Positions 1-10,428 of a stretch of 64,000 nucleotides of DNA are shown here, in pieces; position 1 is the stretch's first letter, and each line of letters starts with the position of its first letter. Made by a program: the position numbers and the translations under genes. The notes beneath the pieces were generated by a model. The model made no database searches and was not told where the DNA came from. It saw nothing but the letters and a program-made list of their open reading frames with translations. This DNA comes from Oehlia diaphana (lineage: Eukaryota; Glomeromycota; Glomeromycetes; Glomerales; Glomeraceae). Location of the stretch: assembly GCA_003833135.1 (NCBI GenBank), contig QZLH01000235.1:33999-97998 (forward strand). The letters are read 5' to 3'.

Positions 1-243
1 TTAGATTATATGGTGGTAAAAAAAGCAGATAGCAAGAAAGATTTAAAAGGATAACTAGAGCATAAAAAAGATACCTAATATGTAAAAATAAATAGATTAT
101 ATGGTGGTAATTAGATTATATTATTTAGATTATATGGTGGTAATTAGATTATATGGTGGTATTCAGATTATATGGTGGTAATATAATCTAGGGCAAGTGG
201 GATACCATCATATGATAATTATATCATATGGTGGTATCCCACT
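1..243. repeat. Tandem 19-bp repeat ending in a foldback
   Basis: Five or so copies of a 19-bp unit (TTAGATTATATGGTGGTAA and variants) lie at 1-19 and about 92-180, some directly abutting. They are followed by an inverted repeat with 21-bp arms, 196-216 and 223-243, differing at one position and separated by 6 bp. The arm shares the TATGGTGGTA core of the tandem unit, so the array and hairpin look like parts of one element. A degraded relative may lie at about 7260-7390. The left end may be cut by the window edge. Confidence 0.7.
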
Positions 244-1876
244 CCCTGTATATGAACATCACTTATAAAAATATCAATAAGGACCATGCTGGACACTTTA
301 ATGAAATTGTAAATTCTTTATAATATTAATCATAATTTCATAATTTGTACATCAGTATATTGTTGTGACAAAAGAAAATTTTTATATTTAAATGATTTTG
401 TAATTTTGTAATTTCTTGTAAATTTATCAATCAGATGATTTAGTTTAATAATTTGTTTTTTTATTTATCCTCATTAAGGATCGAGTTTAATAAAACTTAC
501 TTTATAATTATTATAAAATTTTATTTGAAAAATTGATAAACTTATAAAAAATTAACAAATTTTATATAAATGCTAATTATTTTATTAATAAAGTATAATA
601 GATTTCTAAAGAATTTATATAAAATTTATAAAAATGATTTGAACATTTGGTATATATTATTTTTTTTTTATTAATTCAATTTTTTTATATATTATTTAAA
701 ATTATTATATAATTTTTAAAATTATCATAATGTTTTCTTTAGTTCTTAAATAATAAATTTTATAATATTAAACAATTTTAAAAATGCTATAAAAAAAATA
801 GTAATATTTTAGTTTATAAAAAAATTGAATTAGAAATTATGTTAATAATATTAATAGTTAATCCTATTTTTATGACAAACAATTATTTTAATTATTTTTT
901 ATTTATATACTTGTAAAACTAGTTTCTTAAATAATAAATTACTTCTCATTTATAATTTAATAAAACTGGTTTTATAATGATTCCATTATTATAAATATTA
1001 TATCATATAGATTATTTATCTTCTTAATTATTTATCCCTTTGACTAATTATTTATCTGATTATGTAATTATCTGCTTAGTTTTCTAAAACTACACTAATA
1101 TAATTATACTAATTTTACATCCCAAAATTTGAATTATTAAAGTGCATTTTATATTGTATTTCCAGTTGGTTAAAAATTAGTAGTGAAGTGTATCATCTTG
1201 CAACCCAACTATTTCTTATTTATTGCTGATATATTTATGCCAATTTTTATGTTCTGATATTATTTATTAAAATATAATTATATTATATTTTCAATATATT
1301 TTCAGACATATTAGAATGCAAAATAAGATGAAACTAAAATGCAAAATAAGACAGATTTTTATATATGCCATTTGCAATTCTATCTTAAAAAATATTAGAA
1401 AATTTACTAAATCATTTCCTAAGTCAGAATTTGATATATAAAAGAGTATTTTTTTTTTATTTAATTTTTTCCTTCATTTTCTTTCCTAAGTGTTTTAGGT
1501 GCTCTAATAAAAAATAAAGTTTTAGAAAAAAAAAATGAATTTTTTCTATGCTATTTTTTTTGGTTATGCAATAAGTTTAGACTACTTTATTTTTGATTAT
1601 ACTAATAATAAAGATTTATTATTTATTTTTTTTAAAAAAAATTTATATTATAAATTTTTAAATAAATATAAAAAATTACTATATTTGCATTTATAAATCA
1701 TGTAAAATAAAGTTTTTTTTAATAGTAAAATTTTAACTCTTTAAACTAAAGTAGTTATAGTAAAATAAATAAAAATAAATTCTAATGATTTAGCTAACAA
1801 TAAAATTATATTTCAAATTTCATAAAAATTGAGTCAGTAGTTATTAAGAAATTGATAATTAAAGATCGATAATTTA
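244..1876. other. Gene-free AT-rich stretch
   Basis: Almost pure A/T with stops in all frames on both strands. I see no gene, RNA gene or clear repeat in it. It is probably old, decayed intergenic DNA. Confidence 0.6.
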
Positions 1877-2070
1877 TATACAGTCAACCTCCCATATAAG
1901 CACACCTCTCATGACCAAAAAAAAATGATGTGATTATAAAAATACTATATGATGTGACTAAAGAAGAGGTTTTTTTAATATATTTATTAGTAATTTGGGC
2001 CAATGCAAATATGCTTATATGGGAGGATGTGATTAGATAGGAGGTGACTATATGGGAGGTTGACTGTATA
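1877..2070. mobile_element. MITE with 21-bp terminal inverted repeats, TA ends
   Basis: The left end 1877-1897 (TATACAGTCAACCTCCCATA...) is the exact reverse complement of the right end 2050-2070. The interior repeats subterminal motifs (GATGTGATTA, GATGTGACTA) and encodes nothing. Inverted repeats beginning CAGT next to TA are known from Tc1/mariner-pogo type elements, so this is probably a non-autonomous member of that superfamily. The perfect arms suggest a fairly recent insertion. Confidence 0.8.
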
Positions 2071-2536
2071 TTATAGGTGAAAACAGAATTTATGTTAATT
2101 TTAAATCCACATATGTAGATATGAGGTGTTAACCAGAATTAAAGCAAAAGTATCAGACTAGAATTTTGTAATATCAGCTAAGATCCAATTTCTACTAGTA
2201 TTCAAAAACTACATACAACATATATAAGACCTAATAAAATAATAATTTTTATATATAAATTATTGATTCAATTTCTTAACAACTATTGATTTGATCTTTA
2301 CAAAATTTAAAATATAATCTTATTTTTACCTAACTATTAAAATTTTATACTTATTTTTGTTGTAATCATTTTGATTAAAAAGTTAAAAATTTGTCATTAA
2401 AAAAAAATCTCACATGATTTATAAAAATCAATATAATAATTTTTATATTTATTTAAGAAATTGCAATGTAAAGAATTTTTTTTAAAAAAACATATAAATA
2501 AAAATAAAATTTTATTTAATATTATTAAAAATAAAG

Positions 2537-2835
2537 TACCGTATATCACGAACTACAGTACCCCGGGTATCTTGCAAAAATCGGAGTTTAACCAACAAAC
2601 TTAAAAATTCTGATTTTTGCGAATATCTTGCGATCTACTAGTCCAATTTGAACGATCTTTTTTTTTATTTTGAAGAGCTCAACGAGAGCTATCAAACAAA
2701 AAATGATCGCTCAAATCTGATTACTGAATCACGAGATAAATGTAAAATACCTTCTAGGGTACTATACAATTCCATAAAATTTTTCAAGGAGGGTATTGTA
2801 CATAGGGAAGGTACTATAACCCATGATATACGGTA
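2537..2835. mobile_element. MITE, about 299 bp, inverted repeats TACCGTATATCA
   Basis: The left end TACCGTATATCACGAACTAC and the reverse complement of the right end TACCGTATATCATGGGTTAT start alike and both continue to AGTACC, giving 26-bp arms with a few mismatches. A 64-codon open frame at 2648-2842 runs across the element and is not a gene. A strongly diverged copy lies in the opposite orientation at about 7930-8160. Confidence 0.75.
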
Positions 2836-4930
2836 TTTCTAAACTTTAGTGTAAAAGTATATATTATATATATATGTATACCTGCTCTACAAGTCAATAA
2901 TGATAATAAAAATATATGTTAGAGAACTTTGTAATTTTAAAATCATCAGGTATAAGTTAATTATATATTTTTCCAGTAGATCTATATGTAAAGTATAAAA
3001 ATTCTATTTGTATATGCTTTATGAAACTTTTGGTATTAAATAACAATACAACTATACTTTATATCTCCTTAATTTTTTTTAGTAAAATATAAAGCATGTA
3101 GAAGTATGTGAAAATTCAGACAATTTTTTGCAAAAAAAAAATAAAGTATATACAATATAATTAGATTTCTATGTAATTACTTCTTATATAATCACAACTT
3201 TTTGTAAACATATATTTATCTGTATTCAACTTAAAATTAATTAAAGTATTCTTTTATAATCATTTATATTATATAGTTATTATTATCAAAAATAATCTGT
3301 AATGAATATATTAATTTATTATTATTAAAATTCTTTTATATCATATAATTTCTGATTGGTTAAAAAAAAATTAATTATTTGATTTGCATATTACATATAT
3401 AAATTTGGTAATACACAGTATTTACAATAAATGCTACTTTTTCTTTTAATATATATATCTTTATTATTGTAATAACTCAACCTAAAAAGCATCATTTAAC
3501 TATTAGTAATGATGTTAAATACTAATTCTATGAATAAGGCATAGACTAATAAAAATAAAATATATATATAAATTGTGAAACATTTTATGATAAATACTCA
3601 AACTTAATAATTAAATAAAATACAATATCAAAAATTTTATCACAAAAAGACAAATGGAAAACTGTACTGAAAAATAATAAAATATTTAAGCATAAACTAG
3701 TTAAGTTTTCTCTATTTAATCATGCTATAAATATTTGGATGGAAAATATAATTGCAAAAGGTATTATTCTTATAGAATTATTATTATTAATTAAAAAAAA
3801 AGTAAGAGTTTTTGCAAAATCATTTGGTATACAGAAAAATCAACTAAACTTTTTTAATAGTTGGTTAGATAAATTTAAAAAGAAAATAATATTTAAAAAT
3901 ATCATATATATAAAAATCAGAAAGTGCTCTATTTGCATTTTTTTTAAAAGAAAAAGTAAAATTGCATTAACTTTAAGCTAATTTACTTTAATACTTTAAA
4001 TCAAATTTATAATATTAACAATACAAACCTTTATTATAGAATGGCATCAAATTAAACACTTTCATCCAAACTAGTTCTTAGTCAAAAAAAAATAAAACTC
4101 AAATAATGCATAGGAACAAATAAACTTAAACTACAGATAATTGGTATTTGGTAATTCAAAGTATTTAAAGTCTTTTTCTTAATTTTAATCATCTTTCAAT
4201 ACATTATTATAACAACTTTAAAGTATGAATAAATTCAGAATTTTTGAAGAGATATCTAACAACTTCTGCATTTTTTTTATGAAAATATTATTTTAATATA
4301 ATTACTAAATTTTTTATTAGGTTTTTTTAATATAAATAGATATTTAAGTTACAAAATAAAAAGATTCTGCTTTTAATTGATAAGGATATACTAGAAATTA
4401 GCTGATTTCTCTCAAATTGTAGCTTTAATCCTTATTATCTCCTGATCAAAATCTGATTGACTAAAAAAATTATTATTATTAATTTGTAATCCGCCTAAAA
4501 TTTGACTATTAAAAGGCAGTAATATGTTTATATATATTTTTATCAATAATATAGAATCTGTAATTCTGAAGAAAAAATATGGGATAACTCACCTTCTATT
4601 GGGTATAGAGATATAAAATTATTACTATTAAATAAAATATTTAAAATACTAAAATTTTTTTAAATTTTCAGCTTTTATGAAAGTGTCTTTTAGTACTTAA
4701 AATTTTTACCAGTCTTTTATTATTAAGATAGTCAAATGGCATATTTTATGCCTATAATATTATTTTTATATTATTTTAGTAATTTGTACCTTGCATTATT
4801 AGAACTGTAGATTCTATGCTATTAGTTAATATACTGTATATATAATTTTTCCCAGAATTTAATAGCCAAGTTGTATAGTTCATTAGTAGATTACGAATTA
4901 AATATTAAATATAATTATTATATAATTATA
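2836..4930. other. Gene-free AT-rich stretch
   Basis: No supported gene. The 80-codon open frame at 3739-3981 is Lys/Ile-rich, as expected by chance in A/T-rich DNA, and has no recognisable domain or splice context. Confidence 0.5.
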
Positions 4931-5201
4931 TTAGCTTCCAGTAATTCAATTTGAATAAACTTTTTTTTTTGTTTTGTAAGGCTAGATTTTAAAGCTAAAT
5001 GAAAGCTATAAATTAAAAAAAAAGTTTATTAAAATTGGATTACTGGAAGTTAAGATAATTGCATTATAATAATTATAATATAAATATAATTATTTTGGAT
5101 TCTAATAATTCAATTTGAATAAACTTTTTTTATTATGTAATACTAGATTTATAAAACTAAATGAGAGCTATAAATTAAAGAAAAGTTTATTAAATTGGAT
5201 C
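4931..5201. repeat. Foldback element followed by a truncated tandem copy
   Basis: 4931-5053 is a hairpin: its left end (TTAGCTTCCAGTAATTCAAT) is nearly the reverse complement of its right end (ATTGGATTACTGGAAGTTAA). A second related copy follows at about 5100-5201 with the same internal order (TTCAATTTGAATAAAC, poly-T, GAGAGCTATAAATTAA, AGTTTATTAAATTGGA). The internal GAGCTATAAA-like segment resembles part of the MITE at 2537-2835, so the two families may be related. Confidence 0.6.
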
Positions 5202-5576
5202 TAAACTCAATAATTGTCTAAACTTTTCAACTATTTAATATAATTTTAACAAATTATCATATTTTATTAAAATTAAGCATTCCTTAAAAATAAGCACTTC
5301 TATAAACTTTTCAAAATTTTTTATGCAAAAGTTATATATATTTCTAATAAAAATAGTATTAAAAATAAGCACTACTCAAACTTTTATTTCAAAATTCTTG
5401 CAAAATAAGAGTGTTTAATTTTGATAAAATATGGTATTATACTTTTAATTATATTAAATAATGTAATGCCTTTAATATATATTAAATTAAAATTAAAATT
5501 AATATTTTTTATTAAATATAATTAAAATATTATATAAATTAATATTTTAACTATTTTAATTTAAAATTTAATTATA

Positions 5577-5748
5577 CAGTCAACCCTTATTATAACGAAC
5601 CTTAGATTTCAAATCTCAACTTTACTATAGAGTTATAGTAAAGATTTTAAAAGATTTAATTAGTTAATTCATTATAGCAAGGAGAAATTTATTATAGTTG
5701 TCTGAAAAATTTACTATATCAAGGGTTCACTATATTAAGGTTTAACTG
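5577..5748. mobile_element. MITE, 172 bp, CAGTCAACC/CAGTTAAACC ends, TA-flanked
   Basis: The element begins CAGTCAACCCTTATTATAAC and its right end reads, in reverse complement, CAGTTAAACCTTAATATAGT. Both ends abut TA. This matches the terminal pattern of Tc1/mariner-pogo type elements and the CAGTCAACC start of the element at 1877-2070, but the interiors differ, so it is a separate family. It has no coding capacity. Confidence 0.7.
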
Positions 5749-6067
5749 TATATTTAAATTTGCTATTTGCTAAATTATATAAATTATATAATTTAAATTT
5801 TATTTGCTAAATTATATTTAATTATATAATGCAAATATATCTAAATTTTATAAAGTTTTGATATTTACTAAACTTTTTGCAATTTCATATTTTTTTAACT
5901 TTTTGGAAAAACAGAAACAGTTAAATAGTTTTAATTTCAATAATTATCTAAATTGCTAAGTTTCACTTACAACTTTAACCACACTATAAATTATCTGCTT
6001 TCTTTTTGAAATATTTCTTTTTATTTTAAATACAATCAAATTTTTTTTATCAAAGAAATATTAAATA

Positions 6068-6069
<2 letters not shown>

Positions 6070-6114
<45 letters not shown>

Positions 6115-6600
6115 TTTTTTTTTAAAAAAAAAATTTAAAAAAATTTTTTTTTTTTTTTTTTTTTTTGTAGGTTTTCTTTTTCAAACTTTATTAAATGAGT
6201 AGGTAAATTTTAGATTTTTAAAACTTTATTTTTTTATTAAAAAAACAAATTACTATTCTTTTATTTTTTTTGTGGATTTCTTTTTTAAACTCTTATCAAA
6301 TTGGTGGATAAATTTCAAATTTTTGAAACTTTAATATTTTTTTATTGAAAAACCATTAACTAATTTTTTTTTATTAGATAGATAAGTAAGTTTCAAAATA
6401 TTTTTAAAACTTCATTTTTTCATATTGAAGAAATGATTTGCTAATAGTTTCTTTTTTTTTGTAAATTTTTTCTTTGGACTTTCAAATCAGATAAGTTTTT
6501 TCAAAACTAATTTTTTTTATTTAAAAAATAGATTCTGATTGTTTTCTCCTTTTTTTAGAGATTTCTTCAAACTTTTATCAGAATGATAGGTAAATGATGG
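6070..6600. repeat. Poly(T) tract plus diverged minisatellite of about 115 bp period
   Basis: 6070-6166 consists almost entirely of T with one short A-rich interruption. From about 6165 to 6600, four to five diverged units follow the same plan: a T-run, G-TTTCTTTTTC, AAACTTTATCAAAT, AGGTAAATTTCAAATTTTTAAAACTT, then T/A runs. Exact unit borders are unclear because of indels in the T-runs, and the length may be an assembly approximation. Confidence 0.6.
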
Positions 6601-6739
6601 ATAGTAAATGATAAATAATATATATATATATATATATTTTTTTAATTATTTATATATGCTTTATTGAATAAATAATATATATAAATAATAGATAAATATT
6701 AATTTTAATATGTAATTATTAATAAAATGAATTAATAAT

Positions 6740-7021
6740 ACTGGTAAAAAAATGATTTATCCTACATATATCTTACACATATTGGATACTCAAAATGTAG
6801 AAAATCATATACAAATAATGCACATATCATATACATATCAGGTACTAATATATAGTATATATCATATATATATCAGGTATCTGATAGGTATATGATATAT
6901 ATAAGTATTTGATGTATATATGATATATATATTATTTGTATATGATTTTCTATATTTTGAGTACCCAATATGTATAAGATATATGTAGGATATATGTAGG
7001 ATAAACTATTTTTTTACCAGT
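6740..7021. mobile_element. Long snapback MITE (arms over 80 bp)
   Basis: The left arm starts ACTGGTAAAAAAATGATTTA and the reverse complement of the right end starts ACTGGTAAAAAAATAGTTTA. The match continues through TCCTACATATATC, ATATTGG-TACTCAAAAT and AGAAAATCATATACAAATAA with one duplicated segment of about 14 bp in the right arm. Nearly the whole element can fold on itself, leaving a short loop of ATCATATAT-type simple repeats. It has no open frame. Confidence 0.75.
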
Positions 7022-7259
7022 GTAAAATTTAATTAGTAAATTGTTATTATAAAATTAAAATTAGCTAAATATACAAAAATCAGTTTTATTAATTTATTAC
7101 TAATTTTTACTAATTGATTTGTTGATAAATGATAGGTAAACTATACAAATCATCTATAATAATTTCAACAATTTTTTTGGCAATAATTGGCTGAATTTAA
7201 ACTAAATTTCATTTAATATTTGTTAATTTAAAATTTGGATAAAATGGAATATTTTAACT

Positions 7260-7390
7260 AGTTATTATAATATAGTATTCAGATTATATCATGATATTCA
7301 TATTATAATATAATAGATATTGTGATATTTATATCAAAGTATGGTATTCAAATTATAATGTGATACTATAATCTAAACTAAATGGAATTC
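7260..7390. repeat. Possible decayed copy of the window-start foldback family
   Basis: Motifs such as ATTCAGATTATATCATGATA, AGTATGGTATTCAAATTATA and GTGATACTATAATCTAAAC recall the ATTCAGATTATATGGTGGTA units and GATACCATCATATGAT hairpin at 1-243, with many changes. No intact inverted repeat remains. Confidence 0.35.
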
Positions 7391-7529
7391 CACCAATAAT
7401 AATAAAATAAATAAAAAATAAAATTAAAAACTTAAGAAAAAAATTATAAAATTAGAAATAGTTATAAATTATAAAAGTAAAGAATATTAATAGTAAAATA
7501 ATAAATAAATAAGATAATTTCTTAATATA

Positions 7530-7880
7530 TACTAGTGTGTGAAATATGTATCACATAACTATAATTTGTTACCTATATCACACCTCTATAGTTTTCCATT
7601 TTTACTAATTATTCTAAAGACTTAGAATTTTTTCAGTAGAAAAAACCTTATTTGTCATATATATATATTATATATTACATATCAAATTTTATAATTCTAG
7701 CCAAAAATTACTGTAATTTCTAATTTTGGAAATTAGAGTACCATTGTACAATTCAAAAAGAGCAATTTTATTTTTTAATAAAAATAAAAATGCATTACAC
7801 AAATTTCTAAAATAGGAAATTTTTATGCAAATCAATAAAAATCATAATAATTACATGACATACATAGTGTACAAATAAAA
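7530..7880. mobile_element. Old AT-drifted copy of the CACGTGAC MITE at 8699
   Basis: Alignable by eye with 8699-9077: CACCTCTATAGTTTTCCATTT against CACCCTCTAGTTTTCCATTT, then TAGAATTTTTTCAGTA against GAGAATTTTTTCAGTG, CTTATTTGTCA against CCTATTTGTCA, and AGAGCAATTTTATTTTTTA against AAAGGCAATTTTATTTTTTA. Most differences replace G/C in the better copy by A/T here, as expected from age. The terminal repeats are no longer recognisable as a pair. Confidence 0.6.
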
Positions 7881-7929
7881 TTAGTCAATAAATAAATACT
7901 AAAATTTATTTGTTTAAAAATAGAATTTA

Positions 7930-8160
7930 CTGTATATCGTAGACCATAATATTTCCTTATGTATAGTACTTCTCTTGAAAAATTTTATAGAATTGTATAG
8001 TACCTTAGGCCTGAGAGTATTTTATATTTATTTTGTAATCTAGTAATCAGATTTAAGCCATCTTTTTTTATTTAATAACTTTTATTAATCTCTTCAAAAT
8101 AAAAAAAAATTGTTCAAATTGGATTAGTAGATTATGAGATATTTGCAAAAAATGAACAAA
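7930..8160. mobile_element. Diverged, inverted copy of the MITE at 2537-2835
   Basis: Read in reverse complement relative to 2537-2835 it keeps the order of blocks: GAAAAATTTTATAGAATTGT, ATAGTACC, AATCAGATTT, CTCTTCAAAATAAAA, TTCAAATTGGA-TAGTAGAT and ATATT-GCAAAAA. Differences are mainly G/C to A/T. One end, near 7930, still shows a degraded TATATCGTAGACCATAATA. Confidence 0.6.
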
Positions 8161-8698
8161 TTATGATAAATTATTCCTTTTTTTTAAATTTTATTTATTT
8201 TATTTAAAGGAATATAATTAACATTTTCTTTCTTTTTTTAGAAATCTGGATATAAATGAAGCTGAATGATTAGGATTTAAAAGAATGAATTATGATAAGT
8301 TTATTTCTTTTATTTTTATTTTTTTCTTTTTACTTAAGAGAATGTAATTAATGTTCCTTTTCTTTTTTAGAAAATCTGGATGAATAAAGTTATTAATGAC
8401 AACATTTCCTTTCTTTTTTAAGATAAGGATAAGATTTGAATTATATTTAGATTAGATTCAAATCAAATAATCTAAACCAGATTCAGATCAAATTGAACCA
8501 GATCTAATCAGATTTGGATCAAATCAAATCTATTAAAATAAAAATCAGATGGATCAGAATTAAGCTGAATCTGATCTGAACCAATTTGTTAAAAGCACTA
8601 TATAGGATTAATAGGTAATTTGTTATTCAAAAAAGTTCTAAAACAGAAAAATACTAATAATTTTTTATTTATTAATATTAAAAAGGATTTTATAAAAA

Positions 8699-9077
8699 AT
8701 CGCCATAGCGATGTGTCGCAAGTGTCACGTGACTTCACATATATGAATAATTTGTCACCCAGCATCACACCCTCTAGTTTTCCATTTTTATTATTTATTC
8801 TGGGGACAGAGAATTTTTTCAGTGCAAAAAATCCTATTTGTCACACACTATACATCACATGATTAATTTCGGCCAAATTTTATAACGCTGGCCAAAATAT
8901 CCTTTTTTGGCCTTTAAGGTAACGTTACACAATCCAAAAAAAGGCAATTTTATTTTTTAGCAAAATTCAAGTTTTCGTTACACAAAACTTCCAAAAAAGG
9001 ATATCATTTGACGATCTTTTAATTCCGGCCGGAATTAAAAAAATCACGTGACACTGGCGATGCATCGCCATGGCGAT
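8699..9077. mobile_element. MITE, 379 bp, inverted repeats ATCGCCAT-GCGATG with CACGTGA
   Basis: The left arm ATCGCCATAGCGATGTGTCG continues to CAAGTGTCACGTGAC. The right arm in reverse complement is ATCGCCATGGCGATGCATCG continuing to CCAGTGTCACGTGAT, so the arms are about 35 bp with few mismatches. Each arm is itself partly palindromic. The interior carries a perfect palindrome around AATTCCGGCCGGAATT at 9021-9036 and several GGCCAAAAT/ATTTTGGCC pieces. The 80-codon frame at 8620-8862 crosses the left border and is not a gene. Confidence 0.8.
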
Positions 9078-10428
9078 AAAAAACAAAACCCTATTAAAAA
9101 TATGAATTTATTACCATTAGGTGTGTCTCAATGAAACAAATCTAATATACTATATTTCATTCTTTTATAATCACTGGATTTAGAAATAACTCAAATTTTG
9201 TAAAATTTTTAAGTTTTAAAAGATGATTTTGAAATCCATTTAATTTCTAATCTAAAATAAGAGATACTTTATTTTATATTACTTTTTTTTTAGTAATCAA
9301 TTAACATATATTTAAAATTATAAATTTGGTAACTAATAGTTGATGCTTACTAGACAGAAGTTGTACATGTGCATTTTTACTAGAAATTTTCACTAATTGG
9401 TAATCTTTAAAAATTAATTACAAACTTTGAACTTTATATATAAGATAGAGCCAATCTTAAAGTAAAAATTTCAAATCATTTGGTTAAAAATTGATGGATT
9501 TCCCTATGTAAGACATATACATTTGAAAATCGTTTAATAGCTCACTCCTTCTTATCTGAATTACGAATTTATTATATGAGTATAATTTTTTATTTTTAAA
9601 TAAGTATTATTACACTCTTTATAAAATAATAATTTTACTAATTCCTTATAAAATTTCTTATAAAAATCACTTTAAATTATATATATTTATTAAAATTTCG
9701 ATAATAATTTTTAAAAATTTGCTAAAACTCACTAGTGGTGATGGTCAATATACCAGTACTTTTGGCCAGAATTAAAAGTCTAATCCTCGTAATTTTACCA
9801 CTGGTGAGTGGCCGGCAATACCCTACAGTATATTTACAATTTAAAATGTAATGTAATTAATTTTTGTCTATATTATATTTTCAACATATGCAATATTATT
9901 TATACTAGGAAACGGGAAGTCCGAAGTGCCGTTTCTGATTCCTGAAGTCTGTAGAAATGTGTCATTAGTAATTTTTGTTGGACAAACAGACGACGTTATT
10001 TTACTTAACAATAATGCGTCTATATAGTATATATTTTATTTTTTAATTATTCTTTTATTTCTTTGTTGATACTTCAATTTTTATTTATATTAAATTATAC
10101 AACTGTTTAATTTATAAGTGACAAAACAATTTGCTTAGAAATTTTTTATTAAGTTATAGCATTTTACATCATATATGTTTAATGCGTTGAGATTATAAAC
10201 TAGTAAATTTTAGATAATAAAAATAATGAATTTTATACATTGCTAATGATTAGGCTAAGGATTTCTATTAATAATTCACTAAAGTTACGTGTTGTTAATC
10301 GAAGACTTTTTAATTTTTTCTTTGTTTTTAAAAATAAAATAAAAATTTACTTAGAATAGCAATACATTAATTAATAAATAATATACAATTTTCTTAAAAT
10401 AAATTCTAATCTATACTTAATGGCAATA
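9078..10428. other. Gene-free stretch with a small foldback
   Basis: No gene is visible. At 9728-9815 a foldback pairs CTCACTAGTGG with CCACTGGTGAG; between its arms is a TTGGCCAGAATTAA motif and just after them GGCCGGCAA. The region from about 9830 to 10428 is the downstream flank of the minus-strand gene that ends at 10429. Confidence 0.5.

Noticed and set aside
2648..2842. 64-codon frame
   Set aside because: Lies across a MITE and ends in its terminal repeat; not kept in the second copy.
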